Source of the DNA: Scytonema hofmannii PCC 7110
GTDB lineage: Bacteria > Cyanobacteriota > Cyanobacteriia > Cyanobacteriales > Nostocaceae
Assembly: GCF_000346485.2 (NCBI RefSeq)
Contig: NZ_KQ976354.1
Span: 9,368,666 to 9,432,665 of the forward strand
Length of the DNA: 64,000 nt
Direction: 5' to 3'
Made by a program: the position numbers and the translations under genes. This document shows positions 1 through 9,900 of the stretch, piece by piece. The notes under the pieces are model-generated. The model did no database searches, had not been told where the DNA came from, and saw only the letters and a list, made by a program, of their open reading frames with translations. Position 1 is the stretch's first letter, and each line of letters begins with the position of its first letter.

Positions 1-1306
1 AGTTCCCTACATTCAGAGTGCGTATATCCTCACCGTCAATCAGAATCTTACCTGCTTGAGGTTCAAAATACCGCAGTAACAATTTCACTAAAGTCGATTT
101 ACCAGAACCAGAACGCCCTACCAACGCGACTGTTTGATATGGCTCAATCAAGAGATTGATGTCTTGCAAAACTGGGCGATCGCTATCATATGCAAAGTTG
201 ATATGCGAAAATTCCAGTTTTCCAGTAAATCTATAGGGATTGTCTGCAACATTTTGCTCTTCTAGTAAACCTTCTGAATCAACTCCCGAAGGTTCTTTAA
301 GAAAATCGTGGAACCGTATCATTGATGTATAACGGCGAGCAAAAACCTCTGCTAATGTGCTGATAGGTTCTAGCTCGGCGTATGCCATGCTAGACAACGT
401 GAGTGTCATGACAAAGTGACCGAGACTAATTTTCCCATTGAGTGTCGCTGCTAAAGTCAAACCCAAGACTGTAAATACACAAAACTGAATGACAGTTCTT
501 TGCCAAGTTTGCAGTTTTACGTAACCCTTGTGAATGCGGTATTCAACAAGTTTTAATTCACGCGATAACCTTACATTTTGCCGCTTTAACTCTTTTGCTT
601 CAGTTGCAAAAGCTTTCACTGTTTTGATATTGCTGATAATCTCAGAAGTGCGGCTTTCTGTATCTTCCATGTACTTATCTAGTAAGTTATCGTGCCAAAT
701 CAGCCTCTGCAATTTCTTTAAGCTGAAGCCTAGAATCACGATAAAGGAGATCAGATACAAAATTGCAATCCGCCACTCAACAAACCAGATAAACACAAAG
801 ATAGCCAATACCCGAAACAGCTTGGGAAGTAACTGTCCGGCGATTTCAGGGTAAGTCCAAGTGTGGTTGGCAATTCCTCTTGCTACCCGTCCGGCAATAC
901 GTCCGGGGTTGTTTTCATCATAAAATTCTAAAGGTAAGGTAAGAATCTTTTCTATGGCTGTTTGGCTCTGCACCTGACGCGCCTTTAAGGCTATATCCCA
1001 GTGAAACCAACTGCTCAACCAAGGCTGCGTTGGTGCTCTCACCACTGTAACCAGAAAAATTAAACCCAGTAATGCTCCTAACTCTAAAGGTTTACTTACT
1101 GGGTAGTCGATAAGGTTTGACAGATTTGCGATCGCGTCTTGAAGGATTCTATCTAATGGTTGGTTGGACAAAACGTTTAAAATTTGCCCAATAGCATAAG
1201 GTACCACCAAATCAATGACTTCATACATACTGGTTGCTGCGATACTAAAAGCGCTAACCGACCAGTAGGGACGAAAGTAGTTGAGAATATCTCGAAAATT
1301 AGCCAT
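1..1306 (-). CDS. ABC exporter half-transporter (permease + ATPase), 3' end beyond the window
   Basis: The reading frame opens at ATG 1306 and stays open to the left edge, giving 435 residues. The N-terminal part holds hydrophobic segments of a type IV exporter membrane domain (about residues 15-290), followed by the start of a nucleotide-binding domain with Walker A GRSGSGKST near residue 394. The signature motif and Walker B lie outside the window. The fold is that of a homodimeric ABC exporter of the lipid, drug or peptide class. The substrate cannot be read from this part. It is transcribed away from the next gene's end, with a heptamer repeat array between them. The family is clear; the role is unknown. 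Confidence 0.85.
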   Translation of the reverse strand, partial: MANFRDILNYFRPYWSVSAFSIAATSMYEVIDLVVPYAIGQILNVLSNQPLDRILQDAIANLSNLIDYPVSKPLELGALLGLIFLVTVVRAPTQPWLSSWFHWDIALKARQVQSQTAIEKILTLPLEFYDENNPGRIAGRVARGIANHTWTYPEIAGQLLPKLFRVLAIFVFIWFVEWRIAILYLISFIVILGFSLKKLQRLIWHDNLLDKYMEDTESRTSEIISNIKTVKAFATEAKELKRQNVRLSRELKLVEYRIHKGYVKLQTWQRTVIQFCVFTVLGLTLAATLNGKISLGHFVMTLTLSSMAYAELEPISTLAEVFARRYTSMIRFHDFLKEPSGVDSEGLLEEQNVADNPYRFTGKLEFSHINFAYDSDRPVLQDINLLIEPYQTVALVGRSGSGKSTLVKLLLRYFEPQAGKILIDGEDIRTLNVGN

Positions 1307-1408
1307 GATGCACACTAATCTTGGAGCGCGAACCTGTAACTCCTGAGGTTTTAATACTACATATATACTACAAAAGAGTCAATAGTTTAGGTGTATAAAT
1401 CTTTCTTT

Positions 1409-1540
1409 GGGAGTAGGGAGTAGGGAGTCGGGAGTCGGGAATGGGGCGAAACAATTCAATGGTCACTGGTCACTGGTCACTGGTCACTGGTCACTGGTCA
1501 CTGGTCACTGTTCACCGGTCACTGTTCACTGGTCACTGTT
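1409..1540. repeat. Heptameric short tandem repeats (GGGAGTA/C and GGTCACT types)
   Basis: Two arrays follow each other: units of GGGAGTA/GGGAGTC at about 1409-1446, then about ten GGTCACT/GTTCACT units at 1461-1540. Such heptamer arrays (STRRs) are typical of heterocystous cyanobacteria. The second array runs into the 3' end of the following minus-strand gene and supplies its last residues (NSDQ) and its TGA stop. Confidence 0.9.
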
Positions 1541-2326
1541 ACGAAAAAATTCCAGCCGATAGCGATAGAGCGCAACGGGTCGAGAACCAGCACTGAAGTA
1601 ACTTGGATCTTGCGGTGACAGGTAAACAGCAGTGACTTGATCTGCTTCGATCGCAGGACTCCCAGAGTCGAGTCTATCTAATTTGTGATATGCAGTCGTA
1701 GATTCAACAATATTGAAGTAAGGACGCCCACCACCTTTAAATATTTGTTGAAACACTTCTGCTCCAATGAATTTGCCATCACCTGTCGTTTCTGTGGCGC
1801 GTCCACTGATTATGGAAACAAGCTGGCGTTCGCCACGTAAAAAGGTAATCTGACGATTGGGCGTCTTTGGATCTACTTTGACGGATAATACAGCATCACT
1901 TAGATAAGCCCTTGCCAAATTTAAACCGTTAAAAGCTCTATCTGCTACGACTGCTGCTGACTTGTTATTGATGACAGGAATGGCTTTGAGCGCTGTTGCA
2001 GGCATTTTTGCCTTAACAAATCGCACTTTGAAACTTATGGGTTTGTTGAGGTACTGACGATTGCTTTCAAATCCGGGTGTAACGATATTGGGTGCTAAAG
2101 GTGCAGCCAAATCGGAAAGTGTGCTTTTCACCTCCCAATCACCTTCCATCCATTCTGGGTAAACCAGATCGCCTACAGCTGGTTGTACTGATGTTAGTTT
2201 TTCCCAATGCTCGAAATTGACCAACCTTTCAGATAATTCTCCACCTTCTGCTTCCCCAGCCCAGAAAAGGCATAACATAACTAAGCAACAAACCCAAATG
2301 ATTCTCATAAAAGTATTTTTAAGCAT
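1526..2326 (-). CDS. Secreted DUF6816-like conserved cyanobacterial protein
   Basis: A 266-aa protein that begins with a hydrophobic signal sequence (about residues 7-24, IIWVCCLVMLCLFW), so it is probably exported to the periplasm or thylakoid lumen. The body contains VYPEWMEGDWEV and a following APNIVTPGFE segment that I recall from the cyanobacterial DUF6816 family; that assignment is from memory. No catalytic motif is visible. ATG 2326 is taken as the start, with a second in-frame ATG at 2308 that also precedes the signal sequence. The last four residues and stop codon are encoded by the tandem heptamer array. Function unknown. Confidence 0.7.
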   Translation of the reverse strand: MLKNTFMRIIWVCCLVMLCLFWAGEAEGGELSERLVNFEHWEKLTSVQPAVGDLVYPEWMEGDWEVKSTLSDLAAPLAPNIVTPGFESNRQYLNKPISFKVRFVKAKMPATALKAIPVINNKSAAVVADRAFNGLNLARAYLSDAVLSVKVDPKTPNRQITFLRGERQLVSIISGRATETTGDGKFIGAEVFQQIFKGGGRPYFNIVESTTAYHKLDRLDSGSPAIEADQVTAVYLSPQDPSYFSAGSRPVALYRYRLEFFRNSDQ

Positions 2327-2380
2327 GAAAAAATTTTAATTGTAATTTCTCTAGCAATCCTAATTGAATCTTGAAATCAA

Positions 2381-2411
2381 GAAACCCGGTATCTCCCAGA
2401 TACCGGGTTTC
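2381..2411. terminator. Perfect 14-bp stem hairpin
   Basis: Arms GAAACCCGGTATCT and its exact reverse complement are separated by CCC. The palindrome has no long T tract, so it is either a bidirectional transcript end or a dispersed cyanobacterial intergenic palindrome. It lies 55 bp upstream of the start of the minus-strand gene. Confidence 0.5.
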
Positions 2412-2592
2412 TAACGCTCAGTCATTATATATTAATTTATTTTAATTTTATTTTGAGTAATAACTCATTCAATAAAAACTTAGATTGCTTTTTTATCATC
2501 AAATTTAACTAGAACGTAAAAAACTAAATAAAAACATTAGCCTTTGACTAAAATACTGAGCAAAAGAAGCTCAAGGATTAAGAGAGATCTCT

Positions 2593-2814
2593 AAAACTAA
2601 CCTAGTTAAGGGAAAAATCCGTTCAAAAACCCTGTTTCTTTGACAAATTTGAATCATATGTCTTGTTTTTAACATGAGAAAAGTCTCATCATCACGATAA
2701 AAAGAGAAGTCCAAAACTAACCTAGTTAAGGGAAAAATCTGTTCAAAAACCCTGTTTCTTTGACAAATTTGAATCATGCGTCTTGTTTTTAACATGAGAA
2801 ATGTCTCATCATCA
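2593..2814. repeat. Two 102-bp direct repeats, 120-bp period
   Basis: Copy 1 (2593-2694) and copy 2 (2713-2814) differ at only four positions by eye. Each contains a short hairpin, ATGAGA-loop-TCTCAT, and an AAACCCTGTTTCTTTG stretch like other intergenic repeats in this region. The 74-aa frame across it is only a by-product of the duplication, so I treat it as non-coding. Confidence 0.85.
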
Positions 2815-3046
2815 AAACGATTGTTATTAGAATCTTAATTAAAAAAATACTTGGTACTAATAAAAATTCAGTGAAATTACTTAAATGCGAGAATTTACTT
2901 TTCCGCTCGGTAATATTCCTCCGTTCAAATTTAAATTAGATTTAAAGAGGGGTATTTATCCTTAGCTAACAGGATATTTTAAAAGTCGAATTATCGACCA
3001 GGGTGCAAGTTTATATAAATTAATCATCGAAAGAGTACTTGCACTA

Positions 3047-3925
3047 ATGAGTCTGTCTAGTTCTTTTACGGATTTTTCCTTAGCTGAATTGTTCCAACTG
3101 ATTGACCAAGGACGAAAATCTGGTTGTTTAACAGTTTGTACCTTGCCAGATTTACAATCTCCTATTTCCAAATCTCAGTATTTTTATATCTGGTTTAGAC
3201 AAGGGAAAGTCGTAGCTGCTGCCCATAACCTGCGCGGTCAGGAGTTAAGTTCTAAAATAGTTAAGCGAGGGTGGGCAAATTTGAACGTTATAGAAAAAGC
3301 TTGTAATGAAGCTCCCACAGCTCTACCTCTTGGTTTACTGTTGAAAACTGAAAGTCTATTAACTGCCGAGCAACTCAACCTGCTATTCGCAAACCAATTA
3401 CAAAAAGTTCGTGAACTTTTTGAAATTCAACAAGGTGTGTTTAAACTTGATAGCAAAGCAGCTTTGCCTCTAGAAGAAATGACTGGATTAAGCCTGAGAG
3501 CAACAGAAGTGGCTCTTATGGCTTTAAGAGCATTAAAAAACTGGAAAGCGCTGGTGGATGTCCTCCCAAATCCTAGTTCATCTATCAAAAGTATTTCTCA
3601 CGCTAAACCACAGATTCGCTTGCACGCTTGTGAGTGGCAAGTATGGGAATTCGCTAATGGGAGTGTTTCTTTGGATGCGATCGCAAAACAGATCAATCAA
3701 CCCCTTGCTTTAGTCCAACAAGCTACCTTCCGGCTAATGCTTGCGGGTTTGGTGGAAGAAGTTCCCATACTGACATCAACCACAGATTTGAATGATGACT
3801 CTTTGAATTGGGACCTCATTGGCGATCCTGAATTGAACCGCCAAAAAGCGAAGGAATCAGAAGCATTCAAAATCAATACTTCATTTTTGCAAAATCTAGT
3901 GGGTTTTTTAAAGAGTAAGACTTGA
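3047..3925 (+). CDS. DUF4388 (PATAN-like) domain regulatory protein
   Basis: A 292-aa soluble protein. Residues 1-150 match the DUF4388/PATAN pattern: an opening SSSFTDFSLAELFQLIDQGRKSGCL helix-strand unit, then FYIWFRQGKVVAA. The second half (about 195-245, ACEWQVWEFANGSVSLDAI) resembles a winged-helix tail. In cyanobacteria these domains occur in PatA-type response regulators and next to roadblock/GTPase genes. Here the protein has no receiver domain. It is the first gene of the plus-strand cluster 3047-6883, so a role in the same signalling or polarity system is inferred. No clear ribosome-binding site precedes ATG 3047. Confidence 0.75.
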   Translation: MSLSSSFTDFSLAELFQLIDQGRKSGCLTVCTLPDLQSPISKSQYFYIWFRQGKVVAAAHNLRGQELSSKIVKRGWANLNVIEKACNEAPTALPLGLLLKTESLLTAEQLNLLFANQLQKVRELFEIQQGVFKLDSKAALPLEEMTGLSLRATEVALMALRALKNWKALVDVLPNPSSSIKSISHAKPQIRLHACEWQVWEFANGSVSLDAIAKQINQPLALVQQATFRLMLAGLVEEVPILTSTTDLNDDSLNWDLIGDPELNRQKAKESEAFKINTSFLQNLVGFLKSKT

Positions 3926-3940
3926 AAATAAGGAGTCTTA

Positions 3941-4010
3941 GTGGTTAGTGGTTAGTGGTTAGTGGTGTTTCAACTAACAACTAACAACTAACTACTAACT
4001 ACTAACCACC
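3941..4010. repeat. GGTTAGT / CTAACAA heptamer array, self-complementary
   Basis: Repeated GGTTAGT units are followed by CTAACAACTAACTA units that are their reverse complement, so the array can fold into a long hairpin between the DUF4388 and roadblock genes. The same array type occurs at 30602-30734. Confidence 0.85.
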
Positions 4011-4059
4011 ATAGTGTAATAATAAAATCACAACATTGAAGTATGCACTCTCAGTCACC

Positions 4060-4641
4060 ATGCCTCTGGGCAAAATTCTGAATCTACTGTTAGTAGTACT
4101 TGAAAGAATATCAGCCAAGTCCGCAAAATTAACAGACAATTTGCAAACCACAGAAGAGTTGCCCTCAACCACTACTGTGGAAAAGACAGAAGTCAGTGCA
4201 GCTATCATCTCAGATGTATCATCTTTTACAGAAGAAGATCGATCTGAAATATTTGAGGAAAAAAATGCGATCGCGATCGCAGTTTCAGCGCTCCAAGATG
4301 AGTTGCACAACTTTGTCTCTGGTAGCGCTGAAGTTGAAGGTGCGATTATTATTAGCCCTGATGGCATGGCATTAGCTTCTGTGTTGTCGCCAGGAATGGA
4401 TGAAGAGGGTACTGCTGCTTTGTCAGCATCCATGCTTTCATTAGGAGAACGTATTGGAAGCGAACTTGCCCGTGGTGCTATCGATCGCGTTGTGGTGGAA
4501 GGCGAGAGAGGTTACGGAATCTTGGTGGGCTGCACTCAAAAGGCTATTTTGTTAGTGCTTGCTAGTTCTGCTGCTAAGCAGGGCATCCTGTTTCTGGAAA
4601 TTAAACAAGCTGTTGCCAAAATAGCGGCTTTGTTGAAGTAA
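4060..4641 (+). CDS. Roadblock/LC7 domain protein (MglB-like), N-terminally extended
   Basis: A 193-aa protein with a roadblock/LC7 domain in its C-terminal 115 residues (from LQDELHNFVSGSAEVEGAII to the end). Roadblock proteins dimerise and act as partners or GAPs of Ras-like GTPases such as MglA. The domain is nearly the same as that of the protein at 6515-6883. About 75 extra N-terminal residues, acidic and low in complexity, have no counterpart there. A TTG at 4036 is also possible; I prefer ATG 4060, although neither has a good Shine-Dalgarno sequence. It lies beside a protoglobin and a small GTPase, which suggests one signalling unit. Confidence 0.85.
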   Translation: MPLGKILNLLLVVLERISAKSAKLTDNLQTTEELPSTTTVEKTEVSAAIISDVSSFTEEDRSEIFEEKNAIAIAVSALQDELHNFVSGSAEVEGAIIISPDGMALASVLSPGMDEEGTAALSASMLSLGERIGSELARGAIDRVVVEGERGYGILVGCTQKAILLVLASSAAKQGILFLEIKQAVAKIAALLK

Positions 4642-4683
4642 ACGAGGCAGCTTGATTCATAAGTTTTGATGGGTTAAGTTGGT

Positions 4684-4720
4684 CTAGATCCCCGACTTCT
4701 TAAAGAAGTCGGGGATCTAG
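4684..4720. terminator. Perfect 18-bp palindrome (CCCCGACTTCTT core)
   Basis: Two exact 18-base arms around a single A, centred on GACTTCTTAAAGAAGTC. There is no T tract. It follows the roadblock gene by 42 bp and may end its transcript. A shorter relative with the same core occurs at 21511-21529 after another plus-strand gene, so it is also a dispersed palindrome. CCACTCCCCATT heptamers follow at about 4727-4760. Confidence 0.55.
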
Positions 4721-4874
4721 CAGACCTCCCCACTCCCCATTCGCCACTCCCCATTCCCAAGTTAAAAGAATGTAACAAAATTCCACACAATGTAATAATT
4801 TTGCTACTTTTAAGTGGCTGCTGAACCATAATAGCTGAAGACTTTGTTTTTTTTGATACTTAGGAGAACTAACA

Positions 4875-5429
4875 ATGACTCTAAACCCACATGCGTTTAT
4901 GTTGACGCTAGAGAAGCGTGCTGGTTTTACAGATGCAGATAAAGCTTTGCTCAAAGCTAACGCAGATTGGGGAGTCAAAGTTGCCCCAGAAATGACCGAC
5001 CACTTCTACGCCTACCTCGCACGAGATGAAGAAATGAATGCGATTTTACATACTGGACAAGAGCGGATTCATCGCCTTCATGAAACCTTTATACAATGGT
5101 TTCAAGAGATGTTTACAGGGATCGATAATTGGGGTCCTGGCTATGCAGACCGACGCTGGAAAATTGGTCTAGTTCACGTTCGTCTCGGAATTGGACCTCA
5201 GCACGTTGTTCCAGCAATGGCAACAGTGATACACGAAGTCGGCAAGCAGCTACAAGCTGAAGGTCAAAGCGAAGTTCTTAAAGATACTCTCAGTCGGATC
5301 TGTATGATTGACTTGGCTTTTATTGAACAAGCATATGTGGAAGTCTCTTCAGCAGCTGTTCTTCAAGAAACTGGTTGGACAGAAGGATTGTTTAAGCGCT
5401 TAATTGCGACTGGCGCACGTTCTATGTAA
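4875..5429 (+). CDS. Single-domain protoglobin-type heme protein
   Basis: A 184-aa protein that matches the protoglobin/globin-coupled-sensor globin domain over its full length, without a signalling module attached. His101 in VHVRLGIGPQHV is the likely proximal heme ligand. Such globins bind O2, CO or NO and normally drive a fused output domain, for example a methyl-accepting or cyclase domain. Here the output is absent and the gene lies between a roadblock gene and a GTPase gene, so it may sense gas for that module. This is inference. A good Shine-Dalgarno (AGGAG, 4862-4866) stands 8 bp before ATG 4875. Confidence 0.8.
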   Translation: MTLNPHAFMLTLEKRAGFTDADKALLKANADWGVKVAPEMTDHFYAYLARDEEMNAILHTGQERIHRLHETFIQWFQEMFTGIDNWGPGYADRRWKIGLVHVRLGIGPQHVVPAMATVIHEVGKQLQAEGQSEVLKDTLSRICMIDLAFIEQAYVEVSSAAVLQETGWTEGLFKRLIATGARSM

Positions 5430-5892
5430 AACTTTTTTACAGAGCTATAACAGGGTAAGTAATACGACTAAAGCGATCGCCCCTACAGGGTGCATTTGCC
5501 AATATAGCTTCCGGTAACCGAGAAACACTTATGAGCGGATTATGCGGAGAAAATTTCACAACGTAGTTATTAAGAGAACTTAAAAAAGCTAGCATTCAAG
5601 TTTGAAAAGTGACTAACTACTGTTGTAAAATCCCAAAGAAGGCAATAAAGCTATTTCAGGGTGTGCAATCTGTAATGCAATTTTTAGATCGGTTGCATCA
5701 GTTGAATCAAAGAAGTTGTGTCACATGACCTGAAGAGGACAGAATCTGATGTATCTCATAAAATTATCTCTGCTCATAAAGTCAAAGTTACTGAGTAAGT
5801 TCATTGTTATATTTACGTGGATTGAAATTACCCACAAGATTTTCCAAGTGCTTGGGTATGCCTCCAATAGCTGTAACCTTATGGAGGTATAA
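5430..5892. other. 463-bp gap without a recognisable gene
   Basis: One HIP1 octamer (GCGATCGC) is present near 5475. I see no coding frame, RNA gene or strong hairpin. The only clear element is the Shine-Dalgarno GGAGG at 5883-5887 for the next gene. The length suggests that the GTPase gene has its own promoter. Confidence 0.5.
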
Positions 5893-6441
5893 ATGGCAAT
5901 CCTACGCATAGTAGTCACAGGAGGCGTAGGCGCAGGAAAAACGAGTTTGATTCGTACAATCAGTGAAATAGAAGTCGTGGATACTGATAAGAAAGCGACA
6001 GATGAAGTAGGACAACTGAAGGAAAAAACTACAGTTGCTCTAGATTTCGGGCGACTCACTATTGCATCGAATCAATCATTACACCTATATGGCACCCCTG
6101 GTCAACTGCGGTTTGACTTTATGTGGGATATTCTGATTGCCAAAGCGCATGCTTACATTCTGCTAGTAGATGCCCATCGTCCAGACCAAATACGATTTGG
6201 ACGGCGGATTCTTAACTTTGTCAACCAACAAGTGCAACTACCACACATTATTGGTCTGACACACACAGATTGCGCGGACGCCTGGGATGCAGAAGACGTG
6301 GCTCTTGCTCTGGGATTTGTAGATGAGCACGCTCGACCGCCAATCATTTCTGTTGACGCTACTAGTAAACCTTCCGTAGCACAAGCTTTGATTGCTCTTG
6401 TTCAAGAGATAGGTAACTTCTACCCTGGTTCTAATTCGTAG
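5893..6441 (+). CDS. Ras-like small GTPase (MglA-like ATP/GTP-binding protein)
   Basis: A 182-aa P-loop protein. The P-loop GGVGAGKTS is at residues 9-17. The switch II region reads YGTPGQ, as in the bacterial MglA-like and Gtr/Rag-like families, instead of the Ras DTAGQ. The base-recognition motif is THTDCAD, a variant of NKxD. The start at ATG 5893 is supported by a GGAGG 5 bp upstream. It lies between two roadblock proteins, its expected partners. In Myxococcus, MglA/MglB set motility polarity. Here a role in motility, phototaxis or polarity is inferred from this pairing. Confidence 0.8.
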   Translation: MAILRIVVTGGVGAGKTSLIRTISEIEVVDTDKKATDEVGQLKEKTTVALDFGRLTIASNQSLHLYGTPGQLRFDFMWDILIAKAHAYILLVDAHRPDQIRFGRRILNFVNQQVQLPHIIGLTHTDCADAWDAEDVALALGFVDEHARPPIISVDATSKPSVAQALIALVQEIGNFYPGSNS

Positions 6442-6514
6442 CGCATTTTGTCAAGCGATCGGAGTGCATACCTTTAACAACATAAAAACAACACCCTTTT
6501 GGAGAAATAGAGTC

Positions 6515-6883
6515 ATGATTAATGTTTCAATGTTGCAAGATGAATTACAAAACTTTGTCTCTGGCAGTGCGGAGGTTCAAGGTGCAATCCTTGCCAGCCC
6601 TGATGGCTTAGCGTTAGCTTCCGTGGTTACAATAGGAATGGATGAAGAGCGTACTGCTGCTATGTCAGCCTCGATGCTTTCACTCGGAGAACGCATCGGA
6701 CGCGAACTGGCTCGCGGTAGTGTTGACCGTATTGTGGTAGAAGGTGAGAAAGGTTACGGTATTTTAGTAGGCTGCGGTCAAGAAGCTGTTTTATTGGTTC
6801 TTGCTAGTGCTGCGGCTAAGCAAGGTGTTCTGTTTTTAGAAGTCAAACGGATTGTGGCTAGGATTACTCCTTTGTTAGCATAA
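6515..6883 (+). CDS. Roadblock/LC7 domain protein (MglB-like), short form
   Basis: A 122-aa protein that is almost only a roadblock domain (SMLQDELQNFVSGSAEVQG to the C terminus). It is closely similar to the C-terminal domain of the protein at 4060-4641, so the two arose by duplication. The frame extends upstream to 6464, but the GGAG at 6501-6504 lies 10 bp before ATG 6515, and that ATG gives the expected domain start. It is the likely dimeric partner or GAP of the GTPase encoded 73 bp upstream. Confidence 0.85.
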   Translation: MINVSMLQDELQNFVSGSAEVQGAILASPDGLALASVVTIGMDEERTAAMSASMLSLGERIGRELARGSVDRIVVEGEKGYGILVGCGQEAVLLVLASAAAKQGVLFLEVKRIVARITPLLA

Positions 6884-6893
6884 TTGTTACATA

Positions 6894-6936
6894 ATATTGG
6901 ATCTTAGATTTTCACTCTCAATCTAAAATCCAATAT
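6894..6936. terminator. Bidirectional hairpin between convergent genes
   Basis: Arms of 17 bases with one mismatch (ATATTGGATCTTAGATT and its partner) around a 9-base loop. It lies between the end of the roadblock gene (6883) and the end of the PKS gene on the other strand (6944), where a shared terminator would be expected. Confidence 0.65.
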
Positions 6937-6943
6937 TCAGTCA

Positions 6944-9900
6944 CTATAAACGACGATGCTCCATAAATATGTGACTCAAGGATAGAACGCTATCTTTAAC
7001 TGCCCCAATCACGCGATCGATATCTTCCTCTGTATGGGCAACAGAAAGAAAACAGGTGCGACCTTCCCAGATGTAAACTCCCTTTTCGATGAGGTGATAA
7101 AACAGCAGTTCAAACTCGATAGGCAAATAAAACTCGCTGACGTTACCTGCGAAAGAAAAGCGAAAGAAGGAAGCAAAATGTGTTACCTCAATGGGTAAAC
7201 CTTCTTGTTTGAAGAAAGCATTGAGAGTTGCGGCTAGCTGTGCGGTTCGCTGATTTAGCTGTTGCTGTAGCGTCCCTCCCTGCATTTTCATCTGCCTAAG
7301 TACAGCCCTCGCCGCCGCCATTGTGAGCGGATTTTTACAAAAAGTCCCCGCAAAAAACGTCATTGGCACTTCAGGATAGGAATTGTCTCCATACAGCCAC
7401 ATACCGCCATCAATTCTATCCATATAGTAGGGTGAGCCAGCAACTACTCCAATTGGCAATCCGCCGCCAACTACTTTGCCATAGACAGCCAAGTCCGCTT
7501 TCACACCAAACACGGCTTGACAACCGCCAGGATGAACGCGAAAACCCGTGAGGACTTCATCGAAGATCAGCGTGACTTGCTTTTCTTGAGTCAGTTGTCG
7601 CAATTGTTGGAGGAATTCTTTGGGTTGTAAATCGGGACGACGGCTCTGTACGGGTTCAACTAAAACGGCAGCTAGCTCATGAGCATGAGCGTTGATGATC
7701 TCTAAAGATTTAGGATCGTCATAGGTAAGAACCAAAACATCGTCGGCAATCTTTTGCGGCACCCCCGGAACCAAAGGTACAGCATGAAGTTTATTATCCC
7801 CAATTTGGGGGATGACCAAAGTGCTATCAAAGTGACCGTGATAAGAACCTGAAAAGATAGCAATCCGATCGCGACCTGTCGCTGCACGGGCTAAGCGCAC
7901 TGCTGTCATGACTGCTTCTGTACCGGAATTACAGAAAACAACTCGCTCCATACCCGTCATTTCTGCGATTAACTCTGCTACCTCACCTGCCAGTTGGGAT
8001 TGCGGCCCAATTTGTATCCCTTGCTGAATTTGCTCTTCCAGGGCTGCCGTAATAAAGGGAGCTTTGTGACCGAAAAGATGAACACCAAACCCCATTGTTA
8101 AGTCTATATACTCGTTGCTATCGACATCCCACAATCTCGCTCCCTGGGATTTCTCACCCACAATCGGATAAAACATCTCCTTAGTCAGATTCCAAAAACC
8201 AAAGGCAGATCTTCTATCAGCAAGAACGGGACGGTAGGCTTGCGATCGTTGTTTCGATTTTTGAGTGCGCTTGGTATAACGTTCAATGAACATTTGCAGA
8301 TAATTCTGCTGGCTGGGATTTAAACTGTCAGCACTATCTTTTCTCAGGGTGCGATTAGGTTTAAATTCTTTGGTGCTGCTATTTCCAATAGGGGTTAGGG
8401 GGTAGGGGGACTCGGTGCCCCCTCTGGGGATAGGGGGAGAAGGGGGTAGGGGAAGAGGGATTTTCTCTTGAATAACTGTTATGGGGTCATTTTTTAATAA
8501 ATTTGAATTTCCGTTGCTTTCTGGCTTGGTTTCGCCTACAGGAAGGCTATTCACAGATTTTTCTGGCAGCATATTGTTACGCAACAGTTCTAATTGTTGC
8601 GCCATTAAATCTAACTGTTGTGCGATAAACCTTTCTAGGTAAGTGTTCTTTTCCTGCTGAGACTGAATCCTGGCTAGTGGTACTGCGCGATCGCTCTCCT
8701 GTGGTTTGCTAGAGGTAATGGAAGCAACAGACTGCACTTGCGGTCTAGCATCGGTAGCAAAAGACAAAGAAAAGTCTGCTGATAAATTTTGGCTGATGTA
8801 AGTAGCGAGACTATCAATGGTGGGCAATTCCTCAAACAACTGAGCTATTGATACCTGAATGCCAAAGGTATCTTGAATTCTACGTACAGCGTCAATGAGA
8901 ACAATGGAGTCAGCACCAACTTCCAGAAAATTGCTCTGAACACTGACTCGTTCTGGCTCTGTTTGCATGACGCGAGCCATAATAGTTTGTAACTTTGATG
9001 CGATCGCACCTTTTGAGTCGGTTTTGGGGGGTTGTGTGCTTGATTCTTTTACATTCATAGGTTTAGGGAGGTCAATCCAATAGCGTTGACGCTGAAAGGG
9101 ATAAGTTGGTAAGTGTAATTTCTGACCTTGGTAACAGCGAGTAAATTCAGTCCAATTTATCTCTATACCTTTTATGTAAAGATGGCTGAGACTGCTCAAG
9201 ATCGCCTGCCAGTCTTTGTGACCTTTTTTTAAAGAAGGTAGCCAAGTATACGAATTTTCACTTAGACAGCGTTTTCCCATCCCGATGAGGATGGGATGGG
9301 GACCGATTTCCAAAAAGACATCGTAGCCTTCTTGAACCAAAGTCTGAATGCCAGCAGCAAATTGTACGGGTTCTCTAGTTTGACGTCGCCAGTATTGGGC
9401 ATCTAAGCGTTGTTGTGGCTGTAGTTTTTCACCTGTGAGGGTAGAAACAAACGGTATGCGGGCTGGACGATATTGCACTTGATGGGCAATTTCCGCAAAT
9501 TCATCAAGAATTGGCTCGATGAGATGGGAGTGAAAACCGTGTGAGACTTGCATGACCTGGGTTGTCAATCCATCTGACTCTAACCGATCAAGCACCTTAC
9601 CCATGGCTTCCGCTTCTCCAGAAATGACTGTATTTTTTGGCCCGTTTATAGCGGCAATAGTGACTTGGTTGTGGTACGGCGCGATCGCCTCTGCGACTTG
9701 CTCTCGATCAGCAAAAACAACTGCCATTTGCCCTTTCTGAGACAGCTTTTCCATCAAACTTCCTCGCTGGGCAATCAGTTCCAGTCCTGCTTCTAAGCTG
9801 AATGCGCCTGCTATACACGCGGCGGGATATTCTCCCAGACTATGACCCATGACTATAGCTGGCATAATTCCCCAAGATTGCCATAATTGGGCCAGAGCAT

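Noticed and set aside
2571-2795. 74-aa minus-strand frame with an internal repeat
   Set aside because: It exists only because the 102-bp DNA unit is duplicated with a 120-bp period, a multiple of three. There is no ribosome-binding site and no protein-like composition.
4002-4433. 143-aa frame antisense to the roadblock gene
   Set aside because: Shadow of a well-supported coding region on the other strand.
5430-5892. Possible RNA gene or riboswitch before the GTPase gene
   Set aside because: No tRNA arm pattern, conserved riboswitch core or long stem could be found by eye.
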